Part shown: in pieces, positions 51,563 to 60,584 of the stretch
How positions within the stretch are numbered: the first letter of the stretch is position 1
Layout of the letters: each line of letters begins with the position of its first letter
NCBI RefSeq assembly: GCF_004217175.1
Contig: NZ_SHKI01000002.1
Coordinates: forward strand, 301,000 to 364,999
Origin: Leucobacter luti
GTDB taxonomy: Bacteria > Actinomycetota > Actinomycetes > Actinomycetales > Microbacteriaceae
Direction: 5' to 3'
DNA length: 64,000 nt
Position numbers and translations under genes: made by a program
Notes under the pieces: generated by a model
What the model was told of the DNA's origin: nothing
Seen by the model: only the letters and a program-made list of their open reading frames with translations
The model's database searches: none

Positions 51563-52756
51563 CTAGCGCGGGGTGGTGCGGTGCACGATCACCGCGCCCA
51601 CGCAGGCGAGCACCGCGACGCCGAGCACGAACACCGCCATCGGTACGGCCGTGTGCTCGCCCCACGCACCCACGAGCGGCGAGGCGAGGCCGCCGACCGC
51701 GAACTGGCTCGCGCCGAGCAGCGCAGACCCGGATCCCTTCGCAGCCCCTGCGCGGGCAAGCGCGAGGGCGCTCGCGTTCGACATGATGAGCCCCGTGCCG
51801 CCGGTGAGCGTGAACGCGCAGGCGATGAACGAGGCGGGGGTGAGCGCCTCGCTCGTGGCGAGCACGGTGAGCCCGGTCCCGGCGAGCAGCGCGAACACCG
51901 TCCCGATGAACAGCATCCGCGTCGCCGGGACCTTGCCGGCGAGCCGCGCATTGATGAGGTTGGCGGTGATCATCGCCAGCGCGCCCGCGGCGAACGCGAG
52001 CGAGTAGACGAACGGCGACATCCCGAGGATGATCTGCCCCACGAACGGGGAGGCGGAGATGTAGGCCATCATGCCGCCGAAGCCGAGGCCGAAGACGCAC
52101 ATGAGCAGGAGGAAGCCGCGGTCACCGAGCAGCGCGGCAAAGTTGCGGAGGGCCGCGCGTAGTCCTGCGGCGTTGCGCCGCTCGCGGGGCAGCGACTCCG
52201 GCACGAGCACCGCGGCAAGCACGAGCATCGCTACGGCGAGCCCGGCGAGGGTGGCGAGCACCGCGCGCCAGTCGGCGACGGCGGCAATCGCGCCACCGAC
52301 GGGCGGGGCGATGAGCGGGCCGAGCCCCACAAACATGGCGATGAGGCTGATCGCGCGGATCGCGGCCGCACCCTCCGTGAGATCCACGGCGATCGCGCGC
52401 GACACCACCACCCCGGCAGCGCCGGCGAAGCCCTGCAAGAAGCGCAGCCCGATGAGCACGCCGACGTTTGGCGAGAACACCATTGCCACGCTCGTCGCGG
52501 CGAAGACGCTAAGCGCGACGAGCAGGATCGGGCGGCGGCCCCACTGATCCGAGAGCGGGCCGAGGACGAGCTGCCCAGATCCGATCCCGAGCAGGAACGC
52601 GGTGAGGGTGAGCTGCACCGACGACGCGGGCGCCCCAAGGTCGGACGCGATCTGCGTGAACGACGACAAATACATGTCCGTGGCGAACGGGCCGGTCGCC
52701 GCGAGGAAGGAGAGGACTGCCAGCAGACCCGGTGTAAGCTTCGGGTGCACAGTCAT
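51563..52756 (-). CDS. Bcr/CflA-family multidrug efflux MFS transporter
   Basis: 397 residues, twelve predicted membrane helices. The family signature PFATDMYLSSFTQIASDLGA in helix 1, the MFS loop motif GPLSDQWGRRP between helices 2 and 3, and RFLQGFAGAAGVVVSRAIAVDL in helix 4 (motif C-like antiporter region) identify a proton-driven drug/H+ antiporter. The ATG at 52756 is preceded at 6 nt by TATGAT, so translation may be leaderless. Divergent from typA. Substrates unknown. Confidence 0.92.
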   Translation of the reverse strand: MTVHPKLTPGLLAVLSFLAATGPFATDMYLSSFTQIASDLGAPASSVQLTLTAFLLGIGSGQLVLGPLSDQWGRRPILLVALSVFAATSVAMVFSPNVGVLIGLRFLQGFAGAAGVVVSRAIAVDLTEGAAAIRAISLIAMFVGLGPLIAPPVGGAIAAVADWRAVLATLAGLAVAMLVLAAVLVPESLPRERRNAAGLRAALRNFAALLGDRGFLLLMCVFGLGFGGMMAYISASPFVGQIILGMSPFVYSLAFAAGALAMITANLINARLAGKVPATRMLFIGTVFALLAGTGLTVLATSEALTPASFIACAFTLTGGTGLIMSNASALALARAGAAKGSGSALLGASQFAVGGLASPLVGAWGEHTAVPMAVFVLGVAVLACVGAVIVHRTTPR

Positions 52757-52762
52757 TTATTG

Positions 52763-52768
52763 ATCATA
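52763..52768 (-). promoter_or_regulatory. -10 element of a probable leaderless efflux-gene transcript
   Basis: TATGAT on the minus strand ends 6 nt before the ATG at 52756; the surroundings are AT-rich. Confidence 0.45.
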
Positions 52769-52803
52769 TACGATTGCTGTGAGCGAATCTCCGCTGAATC
52801 CGC

Positions 52804-52809
52804 TAAAAT
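52804..52809 (+). promoter_or_regulatory. Candidate -10 element of typA
   Basis: TAAAAT is a strong -10 match about 98 nt before the typA ATG. No good -35 is found at normal spacing. Confidence 0.35.
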
Positions 52810-52906
52810 AGTGCGTCGGCTTCTTCGGTGCCGCTGGGGGAGGCCCCGCGGCGCCCGGCACCCCGCCCTGTCGACGATCAGATCGTCACGTTAGGACACC
52901 ACCCCT

Positions 52907-54814
52907 ATGGCTCTCGCTACTCGCGAAGACCTCCGCAATGTTGCCATCGTCGCACACGTCGACCACGGCAAGACCACGCTCGTCGATGCCATGCTGCGTC
53001 AGACCAACTCATTCGACGCTCACGCAGACGTCGATGACCGCGTCATGGACTCGAACGATCTTGAGCGCGAAAAGGGCATCACGATCCTCGCCAAGAACAC
53101 GGCGATCTCCTACGAGGGTGAGCACGCCACAAACGGCCCCATCGTCATCAACGTCGTTGATACCCCGGGCCACGCTGACTTCGGCGGCGAGGTTGAGCGT
53201 GCGCTCTCGATGGTCGACGGCGTCGTGCTGCTCGTTGACGCGTCAGAGGGTCCGCTTCCGCAGACCCGATTCGTGCTCCGCAAGGCGCTCGAAGCGAAGC
53301 ACCCCGTGATCCTCGCGGTCAACAAGACTGACCGCCCCGACGCGCGTATCCCCGAGGTCGTGAGCGAAGCCCAGGACCTGCTCCTTGGGCTCGCATCGGA
53401 CCTCGCTGAGGACCACCCGGATCTCGACGTCGACGCGGTGCTCGACGTTCCCGTCGTGTACCTCTCGGGTCGCGCCGGCGCGTCAAGCCTCACGGAGCCC
53501 GCAAACGGCACGCTGCCCGACGGCGACACCCTCGAGGCGCTCTTCGGTGCGATCCTCGAGCACGTCCCCGCCCCCACCTACGACGATGAGCACCCCCTGC
53601 AGGCGCACGTCACCAACCTTGACTCCTCGCCGTTCCTCGGTCGTATCGCGCTGCTGCGCGTGCACCACGGCGAGATCCGCAAGGGCGAGACGGTCGCCTG
53701 GGTGCGCCACGATGGCTCGGTCCAGAACGTGCGCATCACCGAGCTGATGCTCACCAAGGCGCTCTCGCGCTACAACGCCGAGAAGGCCGGCCCCGGCGAC
53801 ATCGTCGCGATCGCCGGTATCGAGGACATCACGATCGGCGAGACCATCGCCGACGCCGAGGATGTGCGCCCGCTGCCGATGATCGAGATCGACGAGCCGG
53901 CGATCTCCATGACGATCGGCGCGAACACGTCGCCGCTCGTGGGCAAGGTGAAGGGCCACAAGCTCACCGCCCGCATGATCAAGGATCGTCTTGACCGCGA
54001 GCTCGTCGGTAACGTTTCGCTCAAGGTCGTCGACGTGGGGCGTCCGGACGCGTGGGAGGTGCAGGGCCGAGGCGAGCTCGCCCTGTCGATCCTCGTCGAG
54101 AACATGCGCCGCGAGGGCTTCGAGCTCACCGTGGGCAAGCCCCAGGTGGTCACCAAGCAGGTCGACGGCAAGACGCACGAGCCCTACGAGCACCTCACGA
54201 TCGACACCCCCGAGGAGCACCTCGGCGCGATCACGCAGCTCCTCGCGTCTCGCAAGGGCCGCATGGAGAACATGGTGAACAACGGCACCGGCTGGGTGCG
54301 CATGGAGTTCATCGTCCCGTCGCGCGGCCTGATCGGCTTCCGCTCGGAGTTCATGACCACCACCCGCGGCACCGGTATCGCCAACGCGATCTCGCACGGC
54401 TACGACGCGTGGGCCGGCCCGATCGTGACCCGCAACAACGGCTCGATCGTCGCGGACCGCACCGGCGTGGTCACCCCGTTCTCGATGATCAACCTGCAGG
54501 AGCGGATGACGTTCTTCGTCCAGCCCACGCAGGAGGTCTACGAGGGCATGGTCATCGGTGAGAACTCGCGCTCCGAGGACATGGACGTGAACATCACGAA
54601 GGAAAAGAAGCTCACGAACATGCGTGCCGCGAGCTCCGATTCGTTCGAGTCGATGACGCCGCCGCGCCAGCTCTCCCTCGAGGAGTCGCTTGAGTTCGCC
54701 CGCGAGGACGAGTGCGTCGAGGTGACCCCGGAGGCCGTGCGCATCCGCAAGGTCGTGCTCGAGGCAAACGCGCGCGCCCGCAGCGCATCGCGCGTGAAGA
54801 ACCAGGGCAAGTAA
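52907..54814 (+). CDS. typA: Translational GTPase TypA/BipA
   Basis: 635 residues. Ribosome-binding GTPase that helps 50S assembly and stress adaptation. The G domain shows G1 [10 protein letters not shown], the switch I region ERGITI-like [13 protein letters not shown]3 [14 protein letters not shown], and G4 NKTD. After it come the EF-G-like domains and the TypA-specific C-terminal domain ([53 protein letters not shown]). AGGA lies about 10 nt before the ATG. Closed by a strong hairpin at 54834-54873. Confidence 0.97.
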   Translation: MALATREDLRNVAIVAHVDHGKTTLVDAMLRQTNSFDAHADVDDRVMDSNDLEREKGITILAKNTAISYEGEHATNGPIVINVVDTPGHADFGGEVERALSMVDGVVLLVDASEGPLPQTRFVLRKALEAKHPVILAVNKTDRPDARIPEVVSEAQDLLLGLASDLAEDHPDLDVDAVLDVPVVYLSGRAGASSLTEPANGTLPDGDTLEALFGAILEHVPAPTYDDEHPLQAHVTNLDSSPFLGRIALLRVHHGEIRKGETVAWVRHDGSVQNVRITELMLTKALSRYNAEKAGPGDIVAIAGIEDITIGETIADAEDVRPLPMIEIDEPAISMTIGANTSPLVGKVKGHKLTARMIKDRLDRELVGNVSLKVVDVGRPDAWEVQGRGELALSILVENMRREGFELTVGKPQVVTKQVDGKTHEPYEHLTIDTPEEHLGAITQLLASRKGRMENMVNNGTGWVRMEFIVPSRGLIGFRSEFMTTTRGTGIANAISHGYDAWAGPIVTRNNGSIVADRTGVVTPFSMINLQERMTFFVQPTQEVYEGMVIGENSRSEDMDVNITKEKKLTNMRAASSDSFESMTPPRQLSLEESLEFAREDECVEVTPEAVRIRKVVLEANARARSASRVKNQGK

Positions 54815-54833
54815 CCCCGGCCGCTTCCGCGGT

Positions 54834-54873
54834 ACGCAGCGCCTCATCCCCGATTGGGGGTGGGGCGCTGCGT
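54834..54873 (+). terminator. typA terminator
   Basis: An 18-bp stem (54834-54851 with 54856-54873, two G-U pairs) closed by a GATT loop, 19 nt after the typA stop and immediately before the promoter of the next gene. Confidence 0.75.
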
Positions 54874-54883
54874 CGTTCGGGCG

Positions 54884-54889
54884 TAGGAT
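54884..54889 (+). promoter_or_regulatory. -10 element of a probable leaderless transcript
   Basis: TAGGAT ends 6 nt before the ATG at 54896. The upstream side is occupied by the typA terminator. Confidence 0.5.
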
Positions 54890-54895
54890 CGCGAC

Positions 54896-55591
54896 ATGGC
54901 ACTCATGTACGACACCACGATGTCCCCGTCAAAGCTCGAGCTGCTCGCCGCGTGGCTGCCCACGCGGCCGTGGTTTCGGGGCGACGCCAGCGCGCTGAGC
55001 AAGGTCGCCTCGTATCGGCTCGATGACCCGGAGGGCGAGGTGGGGATCGAGGGGCACCTCGTCACGGCCGGCGACGACACGATTTACCACGCCGTGCTCA
55101 CGTACCGCGGCGCGGCGATCGCCGACGGCGAGGAGTTCCTCGTGGGCACCTCCGCGCACGGCGTGCTCGGCACGCGCTGGATCAGCGATGGCGCCGGCGA
55201 CCCGGTGTGCCGCACCGTGCTCGCCGAGACCATGGCGCACGGCCGCACCGAGGCGGAGGAGTTCGTGCACTCAGACGCGGGGGAGCCTGTGCCGCTGCGG
55301 CCGCGCAGTCAGCTCCGCGGCTCCGGACAGCCGGATCGCCCGGTCCCGGAGATGTGGGCGGCCTCTGTGTCCGAGCTTGGCGGGGTGACGATCGCCGACA
55401 CTGGATTCGCCACGCTGCGGATCCGGCACGTGCTCGACGCCGCGGCGCTCGCCGGCGGCGGCGCGGAAGCGCTCGCGGTCTCCGACGCCGAGATCGGGGA
55501 CGGGCCCGACGCGTACGCGCTCCGCATCACCTGGCCCGGGCAGGAAATCCCGGTCACGATCGCCACGCTCACCACGGTCGCCCCCGACTAG
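54896..55591 (+). CDS. CG0192 / maltokinase N-terminal cap-like protein
   Basis: 231 residues. The sequence (LAAWLPTRPWFRGDASALSKVASYRLDDPEGEVGIEGHLV..., YHAVLTYRGA, GTSAHGVLGTRWISDGAGDP) follows the actinobacterial CG0192-like family, related to the N-terminal cap of maltokinase (Pep2/Mak). The kinase domain is absent, so this is a stand-alone cap whose role is unknown. Conserved Trp and Gly-rich positions are kept. The ATG at 54896 directly follows a leaderless-type -10 box. Confidence 0.78.
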   Translation: MALMYDTTMSPSKLELLAAWLPTRPWFRGDASALSKVASYRLDDPEGEVGIEGHLVTAGDDTIYHAVLTYRGAAIADGEEFLVGTSAHGVLGTRWISDGAGDPVCRTVLAETMAHGRTEAEEFVHSDAGEPVPLRPRSQLRGSGQPDRPVPEMWAASVSELGGVTIADTGFATLRIRHVLDAAALAGGGAEALAVSDAEIGDGPDAYALRITWPGQEIPVTIATLTTVAPD

Positions 55592-55688
55592 GTGGATCCG
55601 ACCCGCCCGGAATCTCGCGACGGGCGGCCCCGATTTCCAAGTTTGGCCCCCGACCCGGTACAGTAGTCCTTGCGTGAAAGCGCAAAAT

Positions 55689-55762
55689 CGGGATGTGGCG
55701 CAGCTTGGTAGCGCACGTCGTTCGGGACGACGGGGTCGCAGGTTCAAATCCTGTCATCCCGA
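55689..55762 (+). tRNA. tRNA-Pro (anticodon CGG)
   Basis: A complete cloverleaf of 74 nt. The acceptor stem is CGGGATG/CATCCCG with discriminator A. The anticodon arm CGTCG-TTCGGGA-CGACG puts CGG at positions 34-36, followed by G37, as expected for proline. The T arm contains GGTTCAAATCC. CCA is not encoded. A terminator follows at once. Confidence 0.95.
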
Positions 55763-55768
55763 CAAAAT

Positions 55769-55808
55769 GACCCGGAACTCCCGCAGGAAACTGCGCGAGT
55801 TCCGGGTC
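55769..55808 (+). terminator. tRNA-Pro terminator
   Basis: GACCCGGAACTC (55769-55780) pairs perfectly with GAGTTCCGGGTC (55797-55808) and is followed by TTTCTTG, one of the few T-rich terminators here. Confidence 0.8.
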
Positions 55809-55954
55809 TTTCTTGTTGGTGGTTGCGGCCGCCCGCGCGGGGTGCCGGAGGCGCGAGTCCCCGCGACTCCGCGCAGACCCGTTCCCTCGACTCCGCGCAG
55901 ACCCGATCCGGCGGCGGGCGTGACCCGGTCCGCCTCGGTGGACAACTGGTGATT

Positions 55955-55985
55955 TTGCACGAAGGCCATTTATTGGTGCTATATT
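55955..55985 (+). promoter_or_regulatory. Predicted promoter of the small membrane protein gene
   Basis: TTGCAC (55955-55960) and TATATT (55980-55985), spaced 19 nt, in a short AT-rich island 34 nt before the ATG at 56019. AAAGGA serves as ribosome binding site. Confidence 0.55.
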
Positions 55986-56018
55986 CGGGCGAGCTGCCCC
56001 GACTCGTAAAGGACCACG

Positions 56019-56321
56019 ATGACCGCACCGCACCGCGCCGCACGCGCCCGGCCCGTCGGAGGGCTCGCGGTCACCGCGTTCCTGGCCGGCCTCGTGAGCG
56101 CGATCCTCATTGCGCTCGTGTTCTTTACGTTTGGCGGCGCGTGGCCCCTCGTGCTGAGCGCGTTGGTCGGCGCCGTGGGGCTTGCGGCGGGAGTCCTCGC
56201 ATTCCGGCGCGGTCAGTCGCGCGTGCTCGCAATCATCGGCATCGTCGCCGGAAGCCTCTCGCTGCTGTTTTCGCTCGGGGTGCTCGCCTTCGCGTTCGTA
56301 TTCGTCGGAGCGATGCAGTAG
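56019..56321 (+). CDS. Small DUF4190-like membrane protein
   Basis: 100 residues. A short basic N-terminus and three closely spaced hydrophobic helices (about 15-38, 42-60, 68-98) with GAVGLAAGVLAFRRGQSRVLAIIGIVAGSLS, the pattern of small DUF4190-type membrane proteins. Function unknown. Followed by a 7-bp microsatellite. Confidence 0.75.
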   Translation: MTAPHRAARARPVGGLAVTAFLAGLVSAILIALVFFTFGGAWPLVLSALVGAVGLAAGVLAFRRGQSRVLAIIGIVAGSLSLLFSLGVLAFAFVFVGAMQ

Positions 56322-56330
56322 CTTCCCCCC

Positions 56331-56407
56331 GGAGCCCGGAGCCCGGAGCCCGGAGCCCGGAGCCCGGAGCCCGGAGCCCGGAGCCCGAAGCCCGAAGCCC
56401 GAAGCCC
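56331..56407. repeat. 7-bp microsatellite, eleven units
   Basis: Eight perfect GGAGCCC units (56331-56386) followed by three GAAGCCC units (56387-56407), 9 nt after the stop of the membrane protein gene, between convergent genes. A 7-bp unit in such a perfect run is prone to slippage. Confidence 0.9.
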
Positions 56408-56477
56408 GACCCACGGCGTGCGGCCCGAGCGGGACGGTGCGACGCCCGACCCGCGGCGTGCGGATCAGACAGGCCAC

Positions 56478-56527
56478 GCACCAGGGCCCCGGACCCGCAG
56501 TGAGCTGCGGGGCCGGGGCCCTGGTGC
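56478..56527 (-). terminator. copA terminator
   Basis: A 23-bp stem (56478-56500 with 56505-56527, one mismatch) with a TGAG loop, downstream of the copA stop on the minus strand. Confidence 0.75.
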
Positions 56528-56557
56528 TGCGCGCTGCCGCACGGGAGCGCGGCGCGG

Positions 56558-58885
56558 CTACGGCGCGACCTCCGCGAGGGCCGGCTGCTGGGGCCGCTGG
56601 CGGCTCGGCGCCGCCGGGGCGGCGGAGCTCGCCCGCGACTTGAATGAGCGCAGCCGCAGGCTGTTCGACACGACGAACACGCTTGAGAGCGCCATGGCGG
56701 CGCCCGCGAGCATCGGGTTGAGGAGCCCGAACGCGGCGAGCGGGATCGCCGCCGTGTTGTAGGCGAATGCCCAAAACAGGTTCGTCTTGATCGTGCTGAG
56801 CGTGCGGCGGGAGAGCCGGATCGCGTCTGCCGCGGCGCGGAGGTCGCCGCGCACGAGCGTGATGTCGGCTGCGGCGATCGCGACGTCGGTGCCGGTGCCC
56901 ATGGCGAGGCCCAGGTCCGCCTGCGCGAGCGCCGGGGCGTCGTTGACGCCGTCGCCGACCATTGCCACGACCTTGCCGTCGCGCTGCAGCGCGGCCACCA
57001 CGTCGACCTTGTCCTGGGGGAGCACCTCCGCGTAGACCCGCGTGATCCCCACCTCGGCGGCGACATGCTCGGCAACGGTCCGGTTGTCTCCCGTGAGGAG
57101 CACCGGGGTGAGGCCGAGCTCGATGAACTGGCTGATCGCTTCCGCGCTCGTCGCCTTGATCTGGTCGGAGACCACCAGCACGCCGCGCGCCTCGCCGTCC
57201 CAGCCGACCGCGATCGCGGTCTTGCCTGCCGACTCGGCGGCGCGCTTTGCCTCGGCGAGGGCGTCGTCGAGCGTCAGCGACCACTCCGCGAGCAGCGAGT
57301 CCCGTCCGGCGAGCACCGCGTGGCCGTCGACTACGCCCTGCACGCCCTGTCCCGCAATGTTCGCGAACGACTCGGGCACGGGGAGGTCACCGACCTCGGC
57401 GGTGGCCCCCTTCGCGATCGCCTGCGCAATCGGGTGCTCGGAGGCGTCTTCGAGCCCGCCCGCCAGGCGCAGCAGTTGCGCGCGGTCGACGCCCGCCGCG
57501 GGGATCACGTCGGTGAGGGTCATCTTGCCCGTGGTGACCGTGCCGGTCTTGTCGAGCACGATTGTGTCGACCTTGCGCGTCGACTCGAGTACCTCAGGTC
57601 CCTTGATGAGCACGCCCATCTGAGCGCCGCGCCCGGTCCCGACGAGCAGGGCCGTGGGGGTGGCGAGTCCCAGTGCACAGGGGCACGCGATGATCAGCAC
57701 CGCAACGGCGGCGGTGAACCCGGCGCTGAGCGGGAAGCCCGCGCCGATCCAGGCGCCGAGCGTTGCGACGGCGATCGCGATGGCGATCGGCACGAACACG
57801 CCGGAAACGCGATCGGCAAGTCGCTGCACGTCGGCTTTGCCCGACTGCGCGTCCTCGACCAGCTTCGCCATCTGCGCCAGCTGGGTGTCCGAGCCGATCC
57901 GCTCGGCGCGCACCACGATCCGGCCGCCGGCGTTCACCGTCGCTCCCGTGACCGCGTCGCCGACGGTGACCTCGACCGGCACCGACTCTCCGGTCAGCAT
58001 CGACGCGTCGATCGCTGAGCTGCCGGAGACGATCACGCCGTCCGTGGCGATCTTCTCACCGGGGCGCACCACGAACTCATCACCCACCGTGAGGTCGTCG
58101 ATGGAGATGCGGGTCTCCACCCCGTCGCGGAGCACCGCGACCTCCTTTGCGCCGAGCTCAAGCAGCGCGCGCAGTGCTGCGCCGGCCTGACGCTTCGAGC
58201 GCTTCTCGAAGTAGCGCCCCATCAGGATGAATGTGATTACTCCCGCGGCGACCTCGAGGTAGATGTTGCTGAGCCCGTCGGTGCGCGAGACGGTGAACTC
58301 GAACGCGTGTCGCATGCCGCGATCCCCGGCCGTACCGAAGAACAGGGCGACGATAGACCAGAGCAGTGCGGCGAGCGTGCCGATGGAGATCAGGGTGTCC
58401 ATCGTTGCGGAGCCGTGCTTGAGGTTGACCCAGGCGGCCTTGTGGAACGGCCAGCCGGCCCACACGACCACTGGCGCGGCGAGCGCGAGCGAGGCAAACC
58501 CCCAGTAGTCGAACTGGAGCGCTGGGATCATCGCCATCGCGATCACGGGGACCGCGAGCGCTGCCGCGCCGATGAGTCGGTGCCGCAGCGAGCGCAGCTC
58601 GGCGTCCTCGGGGGACTCGCCGTCCGCCTCTGCAGCCCCCTTGGGGGGCGCGGGAAGCGCCGCGGAGTACCCGGTCTTTTCGACCTCCTCGATGAGGAGC
58701 TGTGGATCGACGCCCGCGGGGGCCGTGACGGTCGCCTTCTCGGTCGCGTAGTTGACGCTCGCGGTGACCCCGTCGAGTTTGTTGAGCTTGCGCTCGATCC
58801 GGTTGGCGCACGAGGCGCACGTCATGCCGCCGATCAGCAGCTCGACGTGGTTCTCTCGGGACTGGGGGGCACTAGTCGTGCTCAC
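56558..58885 (-). CDS. copA: Copper-translocating P-type ATPase
   Basis: 775 residues. P1B-1-type ATPase that pumps Cu(I) out of the cytoplasm. An N-terminal heavy-metal-associated domain with GMTCASC (Cys23, Cys26) is followed by eight membrane helices. The metal-site CPC is at 401-403 ([11 protein letters not shown]) and the phosphorylated Asp445 is in [17 protein letters not shown] (nucleotide-site His-Pro) and [12 protein letters not shown] are also present. The GTG at 58885 is chosen: it gives a short lead to the metal domain, and AGGAAGG lies about 9 nt upstream inside the end of the preceding gene (14-nt overlap). The Ala/Pro/Arg-rich C-terminus is nonconserved. Cotranscribed with the histidine-rich protein and likely repressed by CsoR. 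Confidence 0.96.
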   Translation of the reverse strand: MSTTSAPQSRENHVELLIGGMTCASCANRIERKLNKLDGVTASVNYATEKATVTAPAGVDPQLLIEEVEKTGYSAALPAPPKGAAEADGESPEDAELRSLRHRLIGAAALAVPVIAMAMIPALQFDYWGFASLALAAPVVVWAGWPFHKAAWVNLKHGSATMDTLISIGTLAALLWSIVALFFGTAGDRGMRHAFEFTVSRTDGLSNIYLEVAAGVITFILMGRYFEKRSKRQAGAALRALLELGAKEVAVLRDGVETRISIDDLTVGDEFVVRPGEKIATDGVIVSGSSAIDASMLTGESVPVEVTVGDAVTGATVNAGGRIVVRAERIGSDTQLAQMAKLVEDAQSGKADVQRLADRVSGVFVPIAIAIAVATLGAWIGAGFPLSAGFTAAVAVLIIACPCALGLATPTALLVGTGRGAQMGVLIKGPEVLESTRKVDTIVLDKTGTVTTGKMTLTDVIPAAGVDRAQLLRLAGGLEDASEHPIAQAIAKGATAEVGDLPVPESFANIAGQGVQGVVDGHAVLAGRDSLLAEWSLTLDDALAEAKRAAESAGKTAIAVGWDGEARGVLVVSDQIKATSAEAISQFIELGLTPVLLTGDNRTVAEHVAAEVGITRVYAEVLPQDKVDVVAALQRDGKVVAMVGDGVNDAPALAQADLGLAMGTGTDVAIAAADITLVRGDLRAAADAIRLSRRTLSTIKTNLFWAFAYNTAAIPLAAFGLLNPMLAGAAMALSSVFVVSNSLRLRSFKSRASSAAPAAPSRQRPQQPALAEVAP

Positions 58886-59858
58886 GTGCCTGGCCTTCCT
58901 GGTGAGTGGTGCTCGATCCCGCGTGAGACGCGGCGTCTGCCGTGCCGGTGGCCTCGACCACGACGGGCACGGTGTGGACCTCGCCGGCCGCCTGGAAGTC
59001 GAGGTAGAGCAGGTAGGTGCCCGGAGTCGGCGCCGTGACCTCGAAGACGATGTCGGGGCCGGAGGTGTCGCCGGGCTTCGGGGCTGCACCGTGCGGGTGG
59101 ACGTGCAGGTAGGCGAGGTCGCCGTCGCGGAGCGCAACCAGGTGGCCGAACGCCCCCAGGTACGGCTCGAGCCCGGTGACCGGGGCACCACCGCGCGTCA
59201 CGGTGAAGGTGAGCTCGGTGGGCGTGCCGGCGAGGAGATCGCCGCGCACCGCGACGTCGTACGCGTCGACCGTAGCCTCGCTTGACAGGGTCGCGGGTTG
59301 CGGCTCAAATGGGCCGGCAACCTGCACCATCGTCGACAGCGTGAGCGGCTCCCCGGTGGCGGCCGGGATGAAGTCTGCGTAGACACGGTAACTGCCCGCA
59401 GCGTCCCACTCCCATGGCAGTGACCAGGTGCCGTCCGCCGCCATGGTGGGGTGCGCGTGGCGGAAGCGCTGGCCGTCGCCGCGGGCCACGATGAGGTGGA
59501 GCTTCTGCTCGTGCTCGACGACGAAGTCGGTCACGGGGGAGCCGTCGGGGCCGGTCACGGAGAGGCTGAGCGTTCCGGCGACCCCGGGCTCGGTGGGCGC
59601 CGTCACGTGAGCGAGCTGGAAGCCGTCCTGCGCGATGGTGAGGCCGAAGCCGGGTGCCTCGGTCGCTGCGTCGTGGGCGTCGGAAGTTGCGGAGATGGGT
59701 GAAGTCATGTCGGTTCCTCCTGTGTGAGTGGGGGCAGGATCACTGATCCAATCCTGCACGCTCTGCTCGGGGACCACCAGGTGTGCGGTGAGCGCTGCCG
59801 CGCCGAAGACGACGGCGAGCCCTGCTCCATACAGTCCGAGCTTGAGTGGAGCGCGCAT
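58872..59858 (-). CDS. Membrane-anchored histidine-containing protein of the copper operon
   Basis: 328 residues. One N-terminal membrane helix (about 8-30), then an extracellular part with two Ig-like beta domains. Histidines cluster in RFRHAHPT and in [11 protein letters not shown], and a His-rich end ([18 protein letters not shown]) follows; there are no Cys pairs. Similar proteins often lie next to copper ATPases in actinobacteria, so extracellular copper binding is plausible but unproven. The ATG at 59858 overlaps the stop of a 31-codon ORF (TGATG). An in-frame TTG at 59969 would give a longer protein, but the good ribosome binding site lies downstream of it and belongs to the small ORF. 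Confidence 0.8.
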   Translation of the reverse strand: MRAPLKLGLYGAGLAVVFGAAALTAHLVVPEQSVQDWISDPAPTHTGGTDMTSPISATSDAHDAATEAPGFGLTIAQDGFQLAHVTAPTEPGVAGTLSLSVTGPDGSPVTDFVVEHEQKLHLIVARGDGQRFRHAHPTMAADGTWSLPWEWDAAGSYRVYADFIPAATGEPLTLSTMVQVAGPFEPQPATLSSEATVDAYDVAVRGDLLAGTPTELTFTVTRGGAPVTGLEPYLGAFGHLVALRDGDLAYLHVHPHGAAPKPGDTSGPDIVFEVTAPTPGTYLLYLDFQAAGEVHTVPVVVEATGTADAASHAGSSTTHQEGQAREHD

Positions 59859-59953
59859 CAGCGACGCATTCCTGCGGCTGCGGCGGCCCGGTCGTGCGCC
59901 CGGGTGCGTTCCGGGGATGCGCGTCCGGCACCCTGGTCTTGGCTCGTGCTCAT
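59858..59953 (-). CDS. 31-residue leader ORF of the copper operon
   Basis: ATG at 59953 with GAAAGGA about 7 nt upstream, the best ribosome binding site in the operon. The product is 31 residues (MSTSQDQGAGRASPERTRAH and then an Ala-rich, Arg-ending tail), without Cys or metal-binding residues apart from one His. Its TGA shares a base with the ATG of the next gene (TGATG), so translation of the membrane protein probably depends on ribosomes finishing this ORF. It may be a regulatory leader or a real small protein. Confidence 0.6.
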   Translation of the reverse strand: MSTSQDQGAGRASPERTRAHDRAAAAAGMRR

Positions 59954-59984
59954 CGTGGCGTCCTTTCAATTGACACTCTGAAGC

Positions 59985-60003
59985 TATACCCCCCAGGGGT
60001 ATA
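59985..60003. promoter_or_regulatory. CsoR-type operator of the copper operon
   Basis: TATACCCCCCAGGGGTATA is a palindrome (TATACCCC/GGGGTATA around CCA) of the kind bound by CsoR copper sensors. It lies 32 nt upstream of the leader ORF start. Confidence 0.8.
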
Positions 60004-60062
60004 AGTCAAGCGCGACCCCGGCGATGGCTGGCGTTCGTGATCCCTTGTGTGGCCTGGTGAAA

Positions 60063-60081
60063 GATACCCCTCTAGGGTATC
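60063..60081. promoter_or_regulatory. CsoR-type operator upstream of csoR
   Basis: GATACCCCTCTAGGGTATC is a second palindrome of the same kind, 84 nt before the csoR ATG, implying autoregulation. Confidence 0.75.
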
Positions 60082-60164
60082 CTGTATCTGTCGGGGTCGC
60101 AGCGCGTCAGGGCCCGCGGCCCCGCACAGGCCACCGGCACCGTCACTCACGTTCGGAGAACACC

Positions 60165-60584
60165 ATGAGCACCACTGAGGTCATCACCGCAGCGCCCGTC
60201 AGCATCGTCGACGAGGCGGTTGCTGCCGCGCCGCTCGGGGCTGAGGAGGTCGCGGCTCCCGAGGCTGCCGCGGGTGCGGACACCGCGACCGTGTGTGACC
60301 ACGGCTCCCACGGCTACCTCTCCGACAAGAGCAAGTACCTGGCGCGGCTCAAGCGGATCGAGGGGCAGGCGCGCGGTATCCACCGCATGGTCGAGGAGGA
60401 GCAGTACTGCATCGACATCCTCACGCAGGTATCGGCGATCACGAGCGCACTGCAGGGTGTGGCGCTCGGGCTGCTCGAGGATCACCTGCGGCACTGCGTC
60501 ACCGATGCCGCCCGAGTGGGTGGCCAGGTTGCCGAGGACAAGATCGCGGAGGCGACGCGGGCCATTGCGCGCCTCGTGCGATAG
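60165..60584 (+). CDS. csoR: Copper-sensing transcriptional repressor CsoR
   Basis: 139 residues. DUF156 all-helical repressor. The copper triad is exact: Cys82, His107, Cys111 (spacings 25 and 4, as in M. tuberculosis CsoR). Family segments KYLARLKRIEGQARGIHRMVEE and YCIDILTQVSAITSALQ are present. The first 50 residues are an Ala/Glu-rich extension with CDHGSHGY just before the core, possibly an extra metal site. The ATG at 60165 follows CGGAGA; the longer open frame runs through the operator and is not credible. Copper binding is expected to release the repressor from both nearby operators. Confidence 0.94.
   Translation: MSTTEVITAAPVSIVDEAVAAAPLGAEEVAAPEAAAGADTATVCDHGSHGYLSDKSKYLARLKRIEGQARGIHRMVEEEQYCIDILTQVSAITSALQGVALGLLEDHLRHCVTDAARVGGQVAEDKIAEATRAIARLVR

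Noticed and set aside
55598..55604. Single CCGACCC core after the CG0192-like gene
   Set aside because: Only one core, without partners at 19 bp or an inverted arm; treated as chance.
55569..57284. Minus-strand 571-codon frame through tRNA-Pro and the 7-bp microsatellite
   Set aside because: It crosses a tRNA gene, two terminators and the microsatellite; it is a GC-driven shadow.
59858..59969. TTG start at 59969 extending the copper-operon membrane protein by 37 residues
   Set aside because: The extension is Arg/His/Pro-rich, would contain the ribosome binding site of the short ORF inside its coding sequence, and has no site of its own.
60024..60164. Upstream in-frame extension of csoR
   Set aside because: It runs through the CsoR operator and likely promoter; the ATG at 60165 has a good ribosome binding site.
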